Part shown: one piece after another, positions 35,700 through 47,361 of the stretch
Numbering within the stretch: position 1 is the first letter of the stretch
Layout: each line of letters starts with the position of its first letter
Assembly: GCA_037127255.1 (NCBI GenBank)
Contig: JBANSL010000004.1
Span: 89,033,627-89,097,626, forward strand
Length of the DNA stretch: 64,000 bases
DNA from: Persicaria tinctoria
Lineage: Eukaryota; Streptophyta; Magnoliopsida; Caryophyllales; Polygonaceae
Direction of reading: 5' to 3'
Notes under the pieces: generated by a model
Database searches by the model: none
Told to the model about the DNA's origin: nothing
Seen by the model: only the letters and a program-made list of their open reading frames with translations
Position numbers and translations under genes: made by a program

Positions 35700-36332
35700 G
35701 GGAGAACGCGCGTAGCTAACAAGACGAGCTTTACTGTCTGCGCTCACCACTGAGTCACCTCGGCAGTTTCAGTAAGCCATTGACAGCTGCTAATTTTTTC
35801 TCATCGATCAATATGAGTATATAATAAAGGAAGAAGTCGTTTGTAAACTATATCGAATTATCGATTATAATCGAGATAAGATTTTACTAATTATATATCC
35901 AATTTTACTTAGTTGATATAAAAATATATGCGTAAGATGAGATTTTATACAATATAGTTAGATATTGATATATTTTTAAGAAATTAATATAACAATATAG
36001 GTTTAAGATGATATTTAATCAAATTTTATTAGATATCGATAAATTTTACAAAATTTTACCAATGCGTGTTAAATATGTATTTATTATATTTTTTGTATTG
36101 GTGGTTAATTTTTAGAAGATTGAAATAACAATATATTTTTAAGATAATATTTTTACCAGATTTCGATAGATATCGATATATTTTTATAAGATTTTACCAT
36201 ATTTTGTTGAATATGAAGTTATTATATTTTGGTTGGTTACATTTACGCCCGATACCGAGGTAAATGTATAGTCTTGAGGTGTGATCCGGTAAATGCTCAC
36301 TCACGCAAGTGATTCAGTTGTTCGTAAATTAT
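35700..36332. other. AT-rich intergenic DNA with diffuse repeats
   Basis: TATCGATA, GATATCGATA and TTTTAC(C/A)AAATTTT-like words recur between 35850 and 36200 without a clear period. No gene. Confidence 0.45.
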
Positions 36333-36334
36333 TA

Positions 36335-36571
36335 CTCCCTCCGTTCGGCAAAACTTGTCGTTTACTATTCATGCACGCTTTTTACAACGATAAAAACTAT
36401 ATAAAATATTCATTTTTTTATAAAATTTTTTAAACAAGTTTGTACTTATTAATAATAACTACGAAGTTGTTAAAAAAATTATTAAAAAAACTCGATATTT
36501 TATATAGTTTTTATCTCCTAAAAAAGCGTGCATGAATAGTAAAGTGTCAAGTTTTTCCGAACGGAGGTGGT
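36335..36571. mobile_element. Stowaway MITE
   Basis: CTCCCTCCGTTCGGCAAAAC at the left, TTTTTCCGAACGGAGG at the right, TA-flanked at left. Hairpin-forming. Near-identical sister at 51083-51319. Confidence 0.85.
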
Positions 36572-36689
36572 GTGTAACAAGATCAATCAAAATATTTAAG
36601 AGTGCGGTTATTAATCTTGCATTTTTTAAATAATTTTTATAGGTAAAGTTATTATGAATGGATATTTTGGAGAAATTTAATTTATGGAG

Positions 36690-38460
36690 AAATAATTTTT
36701 ATAGATTTTCGGTGGGACAAAGTATATAGACCGAAGAATGCAGACGGTCTTGGGATTAACAAAACAAAACACATGAACAAAGCCATACAGATGAAATTAT
36801 TATGGAAAATTACCTAAAACATGACAACATTTGGATTACAAAATAAAGAAAAACACGTCATGACAATGGGCAAAGCTGATAGAAGTAAAAAAACGAATCC
36901 TGCCCGGGGCTGATATGACAAATGTGAAATGGGAAGGATAAATGGGTAAAGAATGAAGTTAGTCTTCGAGCTATCCGACTATAAGACCAAATCGAAGAGA
37001 ATGAAACGATGGACCAGTATATAAAACCAAATAAAACATGGAATGTAGAAAGATTAAAACAAAACCTCCCGACAAATATTGTGGACGAGATACTTACAAG
37101 TTACAATCCACATATCCCTACAACAGATATTGAAAATAGATTATATTGGAAAGCCAGCTAAAATGGTTGGTTTTCTACGACAAGTGCTATAGACCACATC
37201 ACAAGAGCAGAATGTATTAATTGCGATCCATTATAGTGGATTTTGAAGATTGATTGTCCGCCAAAAATTAAGACTTTTCTTTGGAAGAATATCCTAAACG
37301 GAATTCCCACATTAATCCGACTAAGAAACAAATGAATAGATGTATCATTGGGATGCCCTCTTTGTAGCTACAGTACAGTGAAGAAAATGCTACACACTTA
37401 TTCACGACATGCCAAACTTCAATGTCTCTTATCGGGATAATGGATAAGCAGATTGAAAGAATAATCAGAAACATTTACAAAACCAATAAGACATATAACG
37501 CGATAATCATTGAAATCTTTTCCCAACTATAACCAAACCACAAATCATTACACACTAGCTCTTTCCTCATGGGGGATTTGGTATATGAGGAACAAAAACC
37601 TCTTTGAAAACCAAGATGTCATAATATATGGAATAGTGGATAAAGTATATAATCCAATATAGGATATCCTGGAGAAAAGCTCAAAAAGATGATCCAGATG
37701 ACGACAACATCCCTATAACACAACACAATCCTCGAAATAGTCTCCGACACCAGAAAAAAGTTAAATGGACCAAACCTACTGAATGATTCATGAAACTTAA
37801 TTTTAATGGTGCAAAGGTGGCTTCTGGGCAAGTTGACTCTGGTTTTGTCATTCGAGATCGTCGTGGTAGAGTGGTTTCCTGTGGTGCGCATGTCCTTGGA
37901 AATGCTTCTCCTCTTTATGCTAAGTGTCACATTCTTCATTTTGGTCTTCTAGAAGCAACTAAGAAGGGTTTTTCTCATCTCGTGGTGGAAGGAGACTGTC
38001 CGACTGTCATTAACGCCCTCCGTGGGATTGGTATATGCCCGTGAATTATTGAAATAATGATCACCGATGGTATCGGCCTCTACGAAGCTTTCGAGGTTGT
38101 CTCATTCTCTCACACCTTCCGGGAAGGCAACCAGGTTGCAGACAAGTTAACACACATAGGTTTTTCCTCGTCCTTCACTTCTACCTATTTTCCTACCAAG
38201 CTCGAGGATTCCGTCCGTAAGAATGCTATTGGACAGCGGGTCAACCGAGTTACCACTCCAAATTTTCGAGAAAAAAAAAAGCGCAAATCACGGAATATGG
38301 TGTGTATGTGGTTGGTTTTGGTTGGCGGTGTTGGTAAGAGTGGTCCTGCGTTGTAGAGGATAGTTTCCACGTCTCCAACAGCGGCAGGAGGTTTCTGTGT
38401 TCCTATGGGGACCCTTCAACAAGTTACTAAGACTGCACCGACTCCCAAATATTAATATTT
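36690..38460 (+). pseudogene. 5'-truncated LINE ORF2 remnant
   Basis: It begins near RWDKVYRPKNADGLGINKTK (the conserved region after RT), continues through zf-RVT pieces (IDCPPKIKTFLWKNILNGIP, GCPLC) with several stops and frameshifts, then the RNase H-like domain: KLNFNGAKVASGQVDSGFVI, HLVVEGDCPTVINALRG (open 37790-38044) and FSHTFREGNQVADKLTHIGF (open 38057-38356). The two RNase H parts are split by TGA at 38042. No endonuclease or RT core. 3' tail not distinct. Confidence 0.8.
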
Positions 38461-38782
38461 CTAATTAAGATTAATATTTTATTTTCTTAAAATAAAATAT
38501 AGGCTTAGAAGGAGTCGGTGTGAGAAGCGTGTTCGCTATATACACCTCAAATCATGCACGTTTTTAAAGATGTGCATAGTTAAAAGGCGTTAATTAATTT
38601 TTTTAAAATGCTAATTAGTCATAAGAGTTGCACGTCGTTAAGGACGTGTATTTTTAACATTTGGATTTGCGGTGGATCTATCAACAGTGGAACTTTCAAA
38701 TCGATATTTTAAGCATAGTAGACCAGTGGTCAACAAAACTTGTGAAAAAGCATCAAATGTAATTGATTGATGTATTTTTAAC

Positions 38783-39313
38783 GGGTGATAATATCTTCAC
38801 CGCTAATTTTTACTATTTCCACCACTAATCACCGCATAGATATGCGGTGGGTTTAATGATAGTCAACGATCACACCGCATAGGTATACGGTGGGTCACCG
38901 CAATACTATACGGTGTGTCACCGTACACATGCCAAAACCGTCGCCATAACAGTTCAAAACCGTCGCAATCACCCACCGCATAGGTATACGGTGGATTTGA
39001 ACCGTCGCTATACAGCCCAAAACCGTCGCCATAACAGTCCAAAACCGTCGCCATAACCCACCGCATAGGTATGCGGTGGGTTATGGTGACGGTTTTGGAT
39101 AACTTCTACAACCCTTTCCAATTGCCAAAAACCCAACGCATGTATACCGTCGCCATAACCCACCGCATACTTATGCGGTGGATTCGTATACGGTCAACGG
39201 ACCCACCGTATGTATATGCGGTGGGTCTGAGAAAATGTGGATTAAGACCACCGCATACCTATGCGGTGATTAGCGGTGGAAATAGTAAAAATTAGCGGTG
39301 GAGATATCGTTTC
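38783..39313. mobile_element. Palindrome-rich foldback/MITE-like element
   Basis: Outer ends form a roughly 65-bp inverted repeat (ATATCTTCACCGCTAATTTT at left; the right end is the complement of ATATCTCCACCGCTAATTTT, then ACTATTTCCACC). Inside are at least seven copies of a small palindrome of the form CACCGCATA(N)TATGCGGTG (about 38830, 38873, 38969, 39058, 39157, 39200, 39249), linked by AAAACCGTCGCCATAAC phrases. GC content is higher than in its surroundings. No ORF. Confidence 0.7.
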
Positions 39314-39867
39314 CGATTTTTAACTAACCAAACAATTTAAATTATATCATCCTACCCATACATGATCGTCTAGTCCAAAATGATAAAATGTATTGATTGA
39401 AATGATATTTTTATTGTTATTTTTTCTATAAATGGGGTTACTTTTTAATGGTTTTCCACCAATGAAAGTGAGTCAACTATAAAATGGACCATTATTTTGG
39501 ACTAGAAGATCCTCGTTGCATCATACCATACAAATCGTGCGTAGCAGATATTGATCTATAGGAGAGCTCAACCAGCTCTTATTGGGTGAAATCAAAATTA
39601 GAAGCTTTATTTTTTTTTCTCTTCTAAATTTGTAAGCCCATTTATTTATAATGAAATTATTTTGTATTATAAGTATCTAGTAATTTCTTTCATATTCTCG
39701 ATGATTTTGTTTGGAATTTCTTTTTCTCTTTTCATTATGAATATTTTCTTGCTTACCTAACTCTAAAATATTAAATCCACCACTAAATTGTATTATTATG
39801 TAATTATGGCCTTGAATTTACACCTATATATGTCAAGAGTTAAACACAATTGTACATTTGTACCTAA
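39314..39867. other. Intergenic with a 100-bp inverted phrase
   Basis: TCTAGTCCAAAATGATA (39368) and TATTTTGGACTAGAAGAT (39492) are inverse, so a short MITE of about 150 bp may sit here. No gene. Confidence 0.35.
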
Positions 39868-40531
39868 CTAGTACGATTCCCGCGTCATGACGCGTTTTTT
39901 TAAAACTAAAATATAATATATAAAACATTAATAAATGTTAAGATAAAAATCATAAAAAAATATAATTATCTCAAGAATTTTATTTAAAATCTTATGTAGA
40001 GTATAATATATAAATATAGATATTTTAAATTACTTAGTAATAATAATATCAATATCATTATAACATTGTTTAATTGTGATGTGTCATAATCCATAATTAT
40101 TCAATGGTTTGAATTAAGCCCAATGGTTAGTAAATAAATTTGATTAAACCCAATAGTTATATTAGATTAAATTCAATGTTTTGAATTAAGCCCAGTAGTT
40201 AGTAAAATTAAAGAAAAAAGAGAATTAAAGGAAAATGAATAAAAAGGGAGAATTAAAGAAAATAAAAAAATGAAAATAATAATAATGATTAGTTAAGACT
40301 CCTAAAATGTCTCTAAGAATGACACATCATCCTAAACTCTTCTAAATTAAGAGTTTATATAGATAGTTAGTAAAATTAAAGAAAAAAGAGAATTAAAGGA
40401 AAATGAATAAAAAGGGAGAATTAAAGAAAATAAAAAAATGAAAATAATAATAATGATTAGTTAAGACTCCTAAAATGTCTCTAAGAATGACACATCATCC
40501 TAAACTCTTCTAAATTAAGAGTTTATATAGA
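39868..40531 (-). mobile_element. Non-autonomous Helitron with duplicated 5' end
   Basis: The minus-strand 3' end has hairpin ACGCGTCATGACGCG, a short spacer and CTAG at 39871-39868. The 5' end reads TCTATATAAACTCTTAATTT at 40531. A 168-bp 5' terminal segment is tandemly repeated (40197-40364 and 40365-40532), each copy ending with the TCTATATAAA start. Confidence 0.8.
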
Positions 40532-40532
40532 T
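40197..40532 (-). repeat. Two near-identical 168-bp tandem copies
   Basis: Both copies begin AGTTAGTAAAATTAAAGAAA and end GAGTTTATATAGAT. I saw no mismatch in the body, so the duplication is young. Confidence 0.9.
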
Positions 40533-41100
40533 TAGTGGTTTATTACTCGTTAATCAATCAAATAAATACGTCTCTCTCCCTACAAAGATTCAAAGAAACT
40601 ACTCCGTACTTTCCGTAATGGGCTGGTCGTGAAAGAAAGTGGGCCGACCTGGGCCCATTTAATATCATGATGTTCTACAACGCCTTTGAAGTATAGGAGT
40701 GAGTGGATTTTTGGTTGCTTTGTCAATTTGTGTGACAATGTAAACGTGAACGAACAGATTTCATTGCATTTTTGTTCAAAGATGAGTTGTGTGGATCATT
40801 GATTTACATAATTACTCAGTTTATCACGCGTAGCTTGTAACTGCATTTAAGGTGTTCGATGAAATTACTCAACCAATTTTTGGTCCAAAGAAGGAAAAAT
40901 AACTAGCTATCATACTAGTGTATGACACGTCGTCGACTAGGATAGAAAATTAACTACCGAAAATCAAACGTTTATCAAACGATTAACATATATATGTTCT
41001 TAAACAAAACATGTTACACACCTAAAGGCTACATTTCCAATGGAACAAAAACACTTTTTTTAAGCATCCCCGGCCCAAGTCCTTTTCGTAGCGCGCATTC
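40533..41100. other. Intergenic, no gene seen
   Basis: Likely downstream region of the small gene at 41101. No recognised repeat. Confidence 0.45.
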
Positions 41101-41265
41101 TTAGTGCAAGGAGGCTCTGGAGAGCGCTTGAAGGAGGGAATGGAAGGCCATTGTCGCGATCCTTGATTTGACATGTCCTCTCCTTGGAACCGGGCCTCTT
41201 CCTTCGAGTGTCCTCGCCAATGCAGCTGTCGCTGGGGCAACAACAACGCGGATCTTGGCATCCAT
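41101..41265 (-). CDS. Small protein 1 (54 aa), RGPVPRRG family
   Basis: ATG at 41265 and TAA at 41103-41101. The product starts MDAKIRVVVAPATAALARTL and contains EGRGPVPRRGHVKSRIATMA, then FHSLLQALSRASLH. It is basic, with no signal peptide or membrane span. It shares the RGPVP(R/K)RG(H/Q)(V/I)KSRIA core and a hydrophobic LxxALS(R/K) end with the gene at 43635-43826 on the same strand, 2.4 kb away. That conservation in this frame, while flanks differ, is the reason to call it coding; overlapping longer frames lack it. A TATA-like run lies upstream. I do not recognise a named family. A degraded paralog or non-coding remnant is the alternative. Confidence 0.55.
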   Translation of the reverse strand: MDAKIRVVVAPATAALARTLEGRGPVPRRGHVKSRIATMAFHSLLQALSRASLH

Positions 41266-41375
41266 GGCTCAAGCTATTTAAGCAGGCAAACTAACAGCTT
41301 CCAATATTCGGATATCGAAGTTACACACCTATGATTTCTTGCATCTATGCCTTAGTGCCTTGCCTTGGAATTCAT

Positions 41376-41389
41376 CATATATATATATA
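41376..41389 (-). promoter_or_regulatory. TATA-like (TA)n upstream of small protein 1
   Basis: On the minus strand GTGTATATATATATATGATG, about 115 bp before the ATG. It abuts a CA/TG run and may be only a microsatellite. Confidence 0.3.
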
Positions 41390-42434
41390 CACACACACAC
41401 AAACATATTGTATAATAAAAACAGAGGCGTTATTGCTATGAATCTATGATTAATGGTGCCAGCTAAGTTGCTAGGCTGGAACCCAGATTTCAGATAAAAC
41501 TGGATATGTACATGAAGGTTTTCTTATTGACATATAGAAGCTTCCTATACCCATTGTGTTGTGTAGATACATTCATGTCCTTATTGTCCTTATTCAGTGC
41601 TTCTTTGATATATATCTAGCAAGGCACTGTTGAGTAATTAATTAGTTGGATACTTGTTAAATTTCATACATTAAATTAATTAAGTAATGGCTAGCTATAG
41701 AGCCAATGTATATACACATTACACACTGGTTTTATATAATCTTGTAGGGAGGGTGAAAGCAGGGAGTTAGGGCACACATGGTATCTAGCAATGTCATAGT
41801 TTTGGACATTTCAGATTGATTGTGTTCCAGCTGTTTGGTCTCTTCTTTGTTAATTAGGTCTAATGTTAATCTGGTTGGCACAAGGTTTATCAAATTGAGA
41901 TCACATTGATTTGGATCATATAATATGATGCATTATATGTTATTTTCACAATGTTTCTTGCTAAATGTTTGAATTAATAAAACAAAAAACCCCCTTTTTA
42001 TTTTATAAGTAAAATATTAATAAATTAAATTCGACCATTCAAGGATCGATACACATTTGTGCCACACAGAATTTGAATCTTGTTGAACCCCTCGCTTTTT
42101 TCTTTAAAAAAAATGTTTATAAATTAATCAAGGAATATATTTTATGTTTATAAATTAATCCCGAATGGCCGCTCTCTATTTACCAAAATATTAAAGGCGT
42201 TTATAAAACCTGGTACTCACCGTTGTGGTACCTGTTTTTTTTAAGATATGCCATTTTTCTGAATTAACACATCCTGATTTTGGTAAATACTCCGTAGAAA
42301 ACAGTCATTCGGAATTCGGAATTCGAAAAATAAAATACAAATGAGAGTCCTCCTTAGGACCAGGCACAACTCAAAATCCAAATAAATAAATAAAATATAA
42401 TGATTTTTATAAAACCTAAAAATAATTTAAAATA
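41390..42434. other. Intergenic, no gene seen
   Basis: AT-rich. No coding frame or transposon terminus recognised, apart from scattered ACTCCGTA words. Confidence 0.45.
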
Positions 42435-43091
42435 GGAAAAACTAATTAAAATATCCCCACCTTTGGGGGTATGGTAAAAATATATCATAAACTTCCAAAT
42501 ATAATAAAAATATCCCGACCTTTGAGGCTAGTGGTAATATATTACCACATGTTTTTTCACGGGTAAAAAATACTGACAGGGCAGCCTGCGTGATTTTTTT
42601 TTACAAGGGTTTTTTGGACGGTTTCCTTAGGTAAAAAAATAATGAGTTGGACCGGTGTCATACCCAATACCTTTTCATCCCTCTTATCTTCTTCCGTGAT
42701 CACCTCTTGAACTGGTGTGGATTCAAGGAGATTGATCGGATTCGAGGAGAAGTAGTTTCTTGACTGGGTTCAAAGTTGATTTTTTTCATCATTAAAACTG
42801 AAAATCAGTTGTTGGGTATGAACCCGGTTCAACTCTTTATTTTTTTTTTCCTTACAGAAATCGTTCAATAAAACTCAATTTTAGTGCTAATTTGTAAAAA
42901 GTCTCTCACTTAGGTTGTTTTGTCAAAAAAAATCCAACGTAGGTTGTCTTGTCAACATTTATGAACCGTGAGCAAACCCATAGTAATATATTACCACTAC
43001 TCTCAAATGTCGGGATATTTTTATTACAATTGAAATTTTAGGATATATTTTTACCTTACCCAAAGGTGGGGGTATTTTAATTAGTTTTTCT
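42435..43091. mobile_element. Non-autonomous Mutator-like element, 9-bp TSD
   Basis: TTTAAAATA flanks both sides (42426-42434 and 43092-43100). The ends are GGAAAAACTAATTAAAATA, then CCCCACCTTTGGGGGTA, and their inverse at right, a roughly 100-bp imperfect inverted repeat. No ORF. 657 bp. Confidence 0.8.
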
Positions 43092-43634
43092 TTTAAAATA
43101 TAATATTTTTATATAATTTTTAACATTATATATAAAAAAAAAACGGCACAAAGTTTTCCAAATTAGAAGTACCCAGAATACACTAGCTAGCTAGCTGTTC
43201 TGGACTGACCGACATGAAAAATTGAAAACAGGGCACATACATATCCTTTTAAGATTGATTTGGATCCCTATTTTAATTTATATTTATCCTGTTGGAGATC
43301 AATTTTTGTTTAATTTCAACACCAAAAAAAAAAAAAAAAACCCTACCTGAAAAAATCATTGGTTGTGAAAATGTTGGTTCTATATATCTCAACATAAATT
43401 AGTTTGAAAAAAAAAGGAGAGAAATACTATATTTTTCTCTTCACACCGATCATATGCAAAACCTATATAGAGAAGAAAAAACATATTTAATTAGATCCAC
43501 AATCAATAAAGGTAACCATATATTGTCACAAAAACAAGTCTCAATTTACAAACACAATACACACTTAATTAGTAGCTACAAAATCTATTTTATAACCAAA
43601 TCATCAGCAAAACTGAGAAATCTAATCAGTTTCC
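43092..43634. other. Intergenic / 3' flank of small protein 2
   Basis: Contains a 17-A run near 43323. No gene recognised other than the likely 3' UTR next to 43635. Confidence 0.45.
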
Positions 43635-43826
43635 TTAGGGGCCATGATGAGTCACCTTAGAGAGAGCGGAAGCAATAGACTGAATGGCTTGAGACGCGAT
43701 CCGCGACTTGATCTGCCCTCTCTTGGGGACCGGCCCCCTACTCGAACTCGCAGTTGTACGCATCATACTTGCCGCGCCTCCTTTGATCGCAGTCCTGGCC
43801 ACCTTGCCTAGCACTTGGTTGTTCAT
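43635..43826 (-). CDS. Small protein 2 (63 aa), RGPVPKRG family
   Basis: ATG at 43826 begins MNNQVLGKVARTAIKGGAAS, then MMRTTASSSRGPVPKRGQIK, then SRIASQAIQSIASALSKVTH, and ends HGP. It is basic and Ser/Ala-rich with amphipathic potential at the end, and has no secretion signal. The frame stays open upstream, but a TATA box at 43951-43941 puts transcription near 43910, so the first transcript ATG in this frame is 43826. Paralogous to 41101-41265. Function unknown. The paired conservation supports a real gene family of very short proteins. Confidence 0.65.
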   Translation of the reverse strand: MNNQVLGKVARTAIKGGAASMMRTTASSSRGPVPKRGQIKSRIASQAIQSIASALSKVTHHGP

Positions 43827-43940
43827 CGATCTCGTTGTGTGGTTTCCAATCGCAACTCCAACGGGGATTACTTTGTTGGGTAAGTGTGTGTAGTTTGAGT
43901 GAGTTTTGTGTATGTGTACACAAAATGTGGATGTATTACA

Positions 43941-43951
43941 TGTATATATAG
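43941..43951 (-). promoter_or_regulatory. Likely TATA box of small protein 2
   Basis: CTATATATACA on the minus strand, about 115 bp before the chosen ATG, with an A/C-rich leader after it. Confidence 0.5.
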
Positions 43952-44275
43952 CAAAGGCTTTGGCGGCCTTGATAGGGATATAGTTAACTGAAAATAAAAC
44001 AATAAAGTAATGTGTGATGTAAGAGACCACACCGACGTACGTACACAGTTTTGGGTTGTGTTATGTAAGTAAGTAAATAAATAAATAATGTAAGTGGACG
44101 ATATGCACTCATTTGCTATAAATGTAACGTGCATGTATGTGTAATATACTTACAACAGTCAACAGCTAGGAATTGATTTGAGTGCTATATATCCATCTCT
44201 TGTACATAGTATGGATGTTGTTGGTTAGGTTTTATTTGCTTGTATTAGGATTTTGTTTTTAAGTCGGGTTTATAT
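43952..44275. other. Upstream region of small protein 2
   Basis: A short AAATAAATAAATAA run at 44072. No further feature. Confidence 0.4.
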
Positions 44276-44960
44276 TGTTTTTTTTATCAAGGAAAAATTC
44301 GAAATATCGGTTATAAATCTGGTAAATTGATAAGGCGTAAGAATGTTAGACAGGTGTAGTGTCATAATACAATGTGAACAAACAGACCAACCATAATCAT
44401 TGAAGTTATTGAACAAATCCAACAAAGCAAGACGTAGAAAAACAACCCACCGGCAGTGAAATGTGAAGGAATCCGGGTGAGTGAGGATGAGAGACTCGGC
44501 AGCAAGATACAGAGATAGTGAGCTCATGAGCAAGTTGACGTTAACATGATGTCTTATCGTTGAGAAGACGTAGAGAAGAAATTCTCAATGGGTGAATGAC
44601 GACTCTTGGGGAAGTATGGATCACACGATGTTCCCCTAATTAGATGAGGGCCACATGACTTCAAACAAGGACACATGACTTCAAACACTCTCGCGATCTA
44701 TCTGATCAACAGCGTTGCATGACTTCTCCTCGTCCGGAGGACCAGAACTAACTATATAAGAACCTTCAAGTGACTCGGCCCTCAGAGAATTAGAAACTGA
44801 TAACATAGGGTGAGAATGTTTTTAGTATTGCAATCGAACCGACATTGATCTTTCAAGTCGATGGAGAAAAAGATACGTAGAAGCTACTGGTTGGGTTGAT
44901 AAGTTGATGGGTTAGCATAAGACCTAGGGTTTTGGTGTTAAAGGAGGCTTTTAAACAGAG
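44276..44960 (-). mobile_element. Possible third copy of retroposon family B
   Basis: A T run followed by ATCAAGGAAAAATTCGAA resembles, inverted, the TTCGAATTTTT...(A)n tail of the element at 12684. The body is not obviously alignable by eye, and the right limit is a guess. Confidence 0.3.
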
Positions 44961-45151
44961 CCGGTTAGTGGGCGATTCAAGTTGTCTGTTCACAAATGGC
45001 CTAAATTTACTCTCCTAATTTTTTATATTTAATTATTTAAATTTAGTTGTTGTGTGACTACTCAATATAATAATAAGTTATACAATTAAAAAAGAAAGGT
45101 AATATAGATTTATATAATCTTTAATTTTTAAAAAGAGTAATAAAATAACTA

Positions 45152-46236
45152 ATTTTTTTTTTAAGCAAGATAAGTAATTCGGTTCTCTAGACAAGCCTAG
45201 AGAAACCGAGAGACCGGACAAGCCGGTGGATGGACTAACCATCATGTACAACTGAAGCAAATAACAGAAGCAAATGACAGAAAGAAAAGACAGAAGCAAA
45301 TGACATAAAATTACAAGGATCGTACAAGCCATCCTACGCTGTAAATCACAAGTCAGAAGAGAAACGAAACGATCAGCCAAAGAGACAACGCACTCAGAGA
45401 ACTCTGGGAAACTAGCGGACACCCCAGATTATGGACTCAAAAGAGCCATCAGGTGTCGATCGCAAACCACGACGTCATCGAACATAACAAATCATCAACC
45501 GCTCACAAGAAACCTGCAACACAACAAGAACAGACCGGTACATCAACCCACAAAATCAAACCCAAACCACATCATTGCCCATTCAAACTCCCAAATCCTC
45601 ATCTCAACCCTCAAGGACGATAACTAGATCGTGAGCGGACTATCACAAGGATAAGCCCAAATAGAGGCGATAAAAAACGAGAGAAGGAAACGAAAAGGAG
45701 CAATAATGAACCGGAGAACGAATGAAAGTGTGGGCGAAACAACAATCCCAATTGTTTAAGCACCTAGACAGGGGCAACCGGAGTAGGCAGCGGCGGGAGC
45801 AGACAACGAAATAGGATGCGGAGCCAAGGAGAGCCTGTGAGGCCGAGGTCGAAACAAGGGTCGGCGAACCGAAGTGGACGACAACCAAGGTAGGCGGAGG
45901 AAGGCAGAGGAGGCGGAACAGGGAGGCAGCAAAGGCCAGACAAAGTCAAGGCGGCGGAAGACCAACGAGAGGAGGAGGCCGCGGTCGGCGACGGAGGACA
46001 AGGAGCAACGCAAAGCGGCGGCGGTAAACGGCGGGGTGGCGGTGACGGGAAGCCATGGTGGCGGTGGCGGCAAGCCACTGACTACGGGAGTGTAAGGGCT
46101 GGCTGGAGAGGCTTGGAAGCGGGAGGCCGAGTTGTGGAGGTTGACCAGACGGTGGCCGGAGAAGGGTAAGAAGTTGATGAAGAGGCGGCGGCGGCCAAAC
46201 TAGGGTTTCCCACTCAAAGGAGCGTTTTTGGGAAGC
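45152..46236 (-). mobile_element. ORF-less poly(A) retroposon, family A (second copy)
   Basis: Read on the minus strand it has the same order as 28147-29280: GC-rich head (46230-45750), middle with CGCCTCTATTTGGGCTTA and GTTATCGTCCTTGAGGGTT, then CACCTGATGGCTCTT, then GTTAGTCCATCCACCGGCTTG, CTCTAGGCTTGTCTAGAG and an A run. Heads are diverged but alignable (CTCGGCCTCCCGCTTCCAAG against CCGGCCTCGATCCCGCCTCC). ACTAA occurs at both edges as a weak target duplication. No conserved ORF. Confidence 0.7.
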
Positions 46237-46776
46237 TCTGTATCTTTTGGTTACTAAAATTTTATTATGTTGAGAGTATGTTATTTCTTTAATTATTCTT
46301 TTTAAAAAAGTCGTCTAGTGACACAAAAAATTAAGAAGTTTATAACATTGTTTTCATGTAAAAAAATGATAAATAGTTTTTTTTTTTCGCCCTGCTTTTA
46401 AAAGTTAGCTCACATCGGCCTCGTGCAACGGTAAAACATTTCGTTGCACTTGTTACTCTAAACGGCAAAAATTTCATCAGCTTCCCTCATTTTCGTTCCT
46501 AAGTTTTAAGATAAGTTGCAACTGGGGCTTGAAATGGTTTAGTTTTGGACCCTTACATTTTATTAGGCCCAAACAAGCCCAATAGGCGAGTCCATAAATC
46601 AAATTTAGTTTGTATAGTAGAAGGAGATGACCAATTGACCATACACTTACTTGATCATCTGCCCCATATTTTTAGATAAATCAAAAGTAGTTAATAGAGT
46701 TACTCATCTTTGACACTATTTTTTCTAATCGGAATAAATTTGGCTGGGAAGTAACTTATAAATCAATTTGGATCCC

Positions 46777-47103
46777 CTGTAACACTCGGTGTTACACCGC
46801 ATTATTTCGATTATAAATTAATATTAAAAAATTTCAAAAATTATATTTATAGTCTATACACTTATATTAACATGTTTATAAATTTTTATAATTAAAATAT
46901 ATGTTTTAGTCAGATAAAAAAATATTTTCCAAAATAATCAATCTTTTAATTATTTATAATTTTTAATAACATTTTTTCATGATAAAATTTTATAAATATG
47001 TTAATAAAAGTGTATAGAATATAAATAAAATTTTTAATGTAAATTTATAGCCGAAATAATTAAGTGTAACACCGAGTGTTACACCTAGTGTTACAGGGGA
47101 TCT
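46777..47103. mobile_element. MITE with CCCCTGTAACACTCGGTG termini
   Basis: GATCCCCTGTAACACTCGGT at left and GTGTTACAGGGGATC at right form an excellent inverted repeat. The AT-rich interior also folds back (TTTATAAATATGTTAATA with its inverse). No ORF. Superfamily not clear. Confidence 0.7.
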
Positions 47104-47361
47104 ACACTGCTTATAAATCATGAATAGGTAAATATATAGATGTGATGAGTTATCAAATTACAAAAAATATAAGACCAAACACGGGTCTCATGTAAAGTAA
47201 AGGAATTATAGAACAAAAGGATTCCTCTTAACCCTCCAAACCATCCCTAACGACCCCATATAGCAATCCTACCATATCTACCTACATCCACTAATCCAAT
47301 CAAAATAGATATGTGTTACCCAACTAAGTTTCCCAACTAAGCTTCTGATCCAACTTTTTAA
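47104..47361. other. Extra sequence within duplicated block copy 1
   Basis: No counterpart seen in copy 2 and no gene. CTTATAAATCA occurs at both edges (47109 and 47369), so it may be a small insertion or local duplication. Confidence 0.3.

Noticed and set aside
45756..46095. Pro/Ser/Arg-rich frames on both strands near 46 kb
   Set aside because: Low-complexity frames in the GC-rich head of a family A retroposon, not conserved with the copy at 28 kb.
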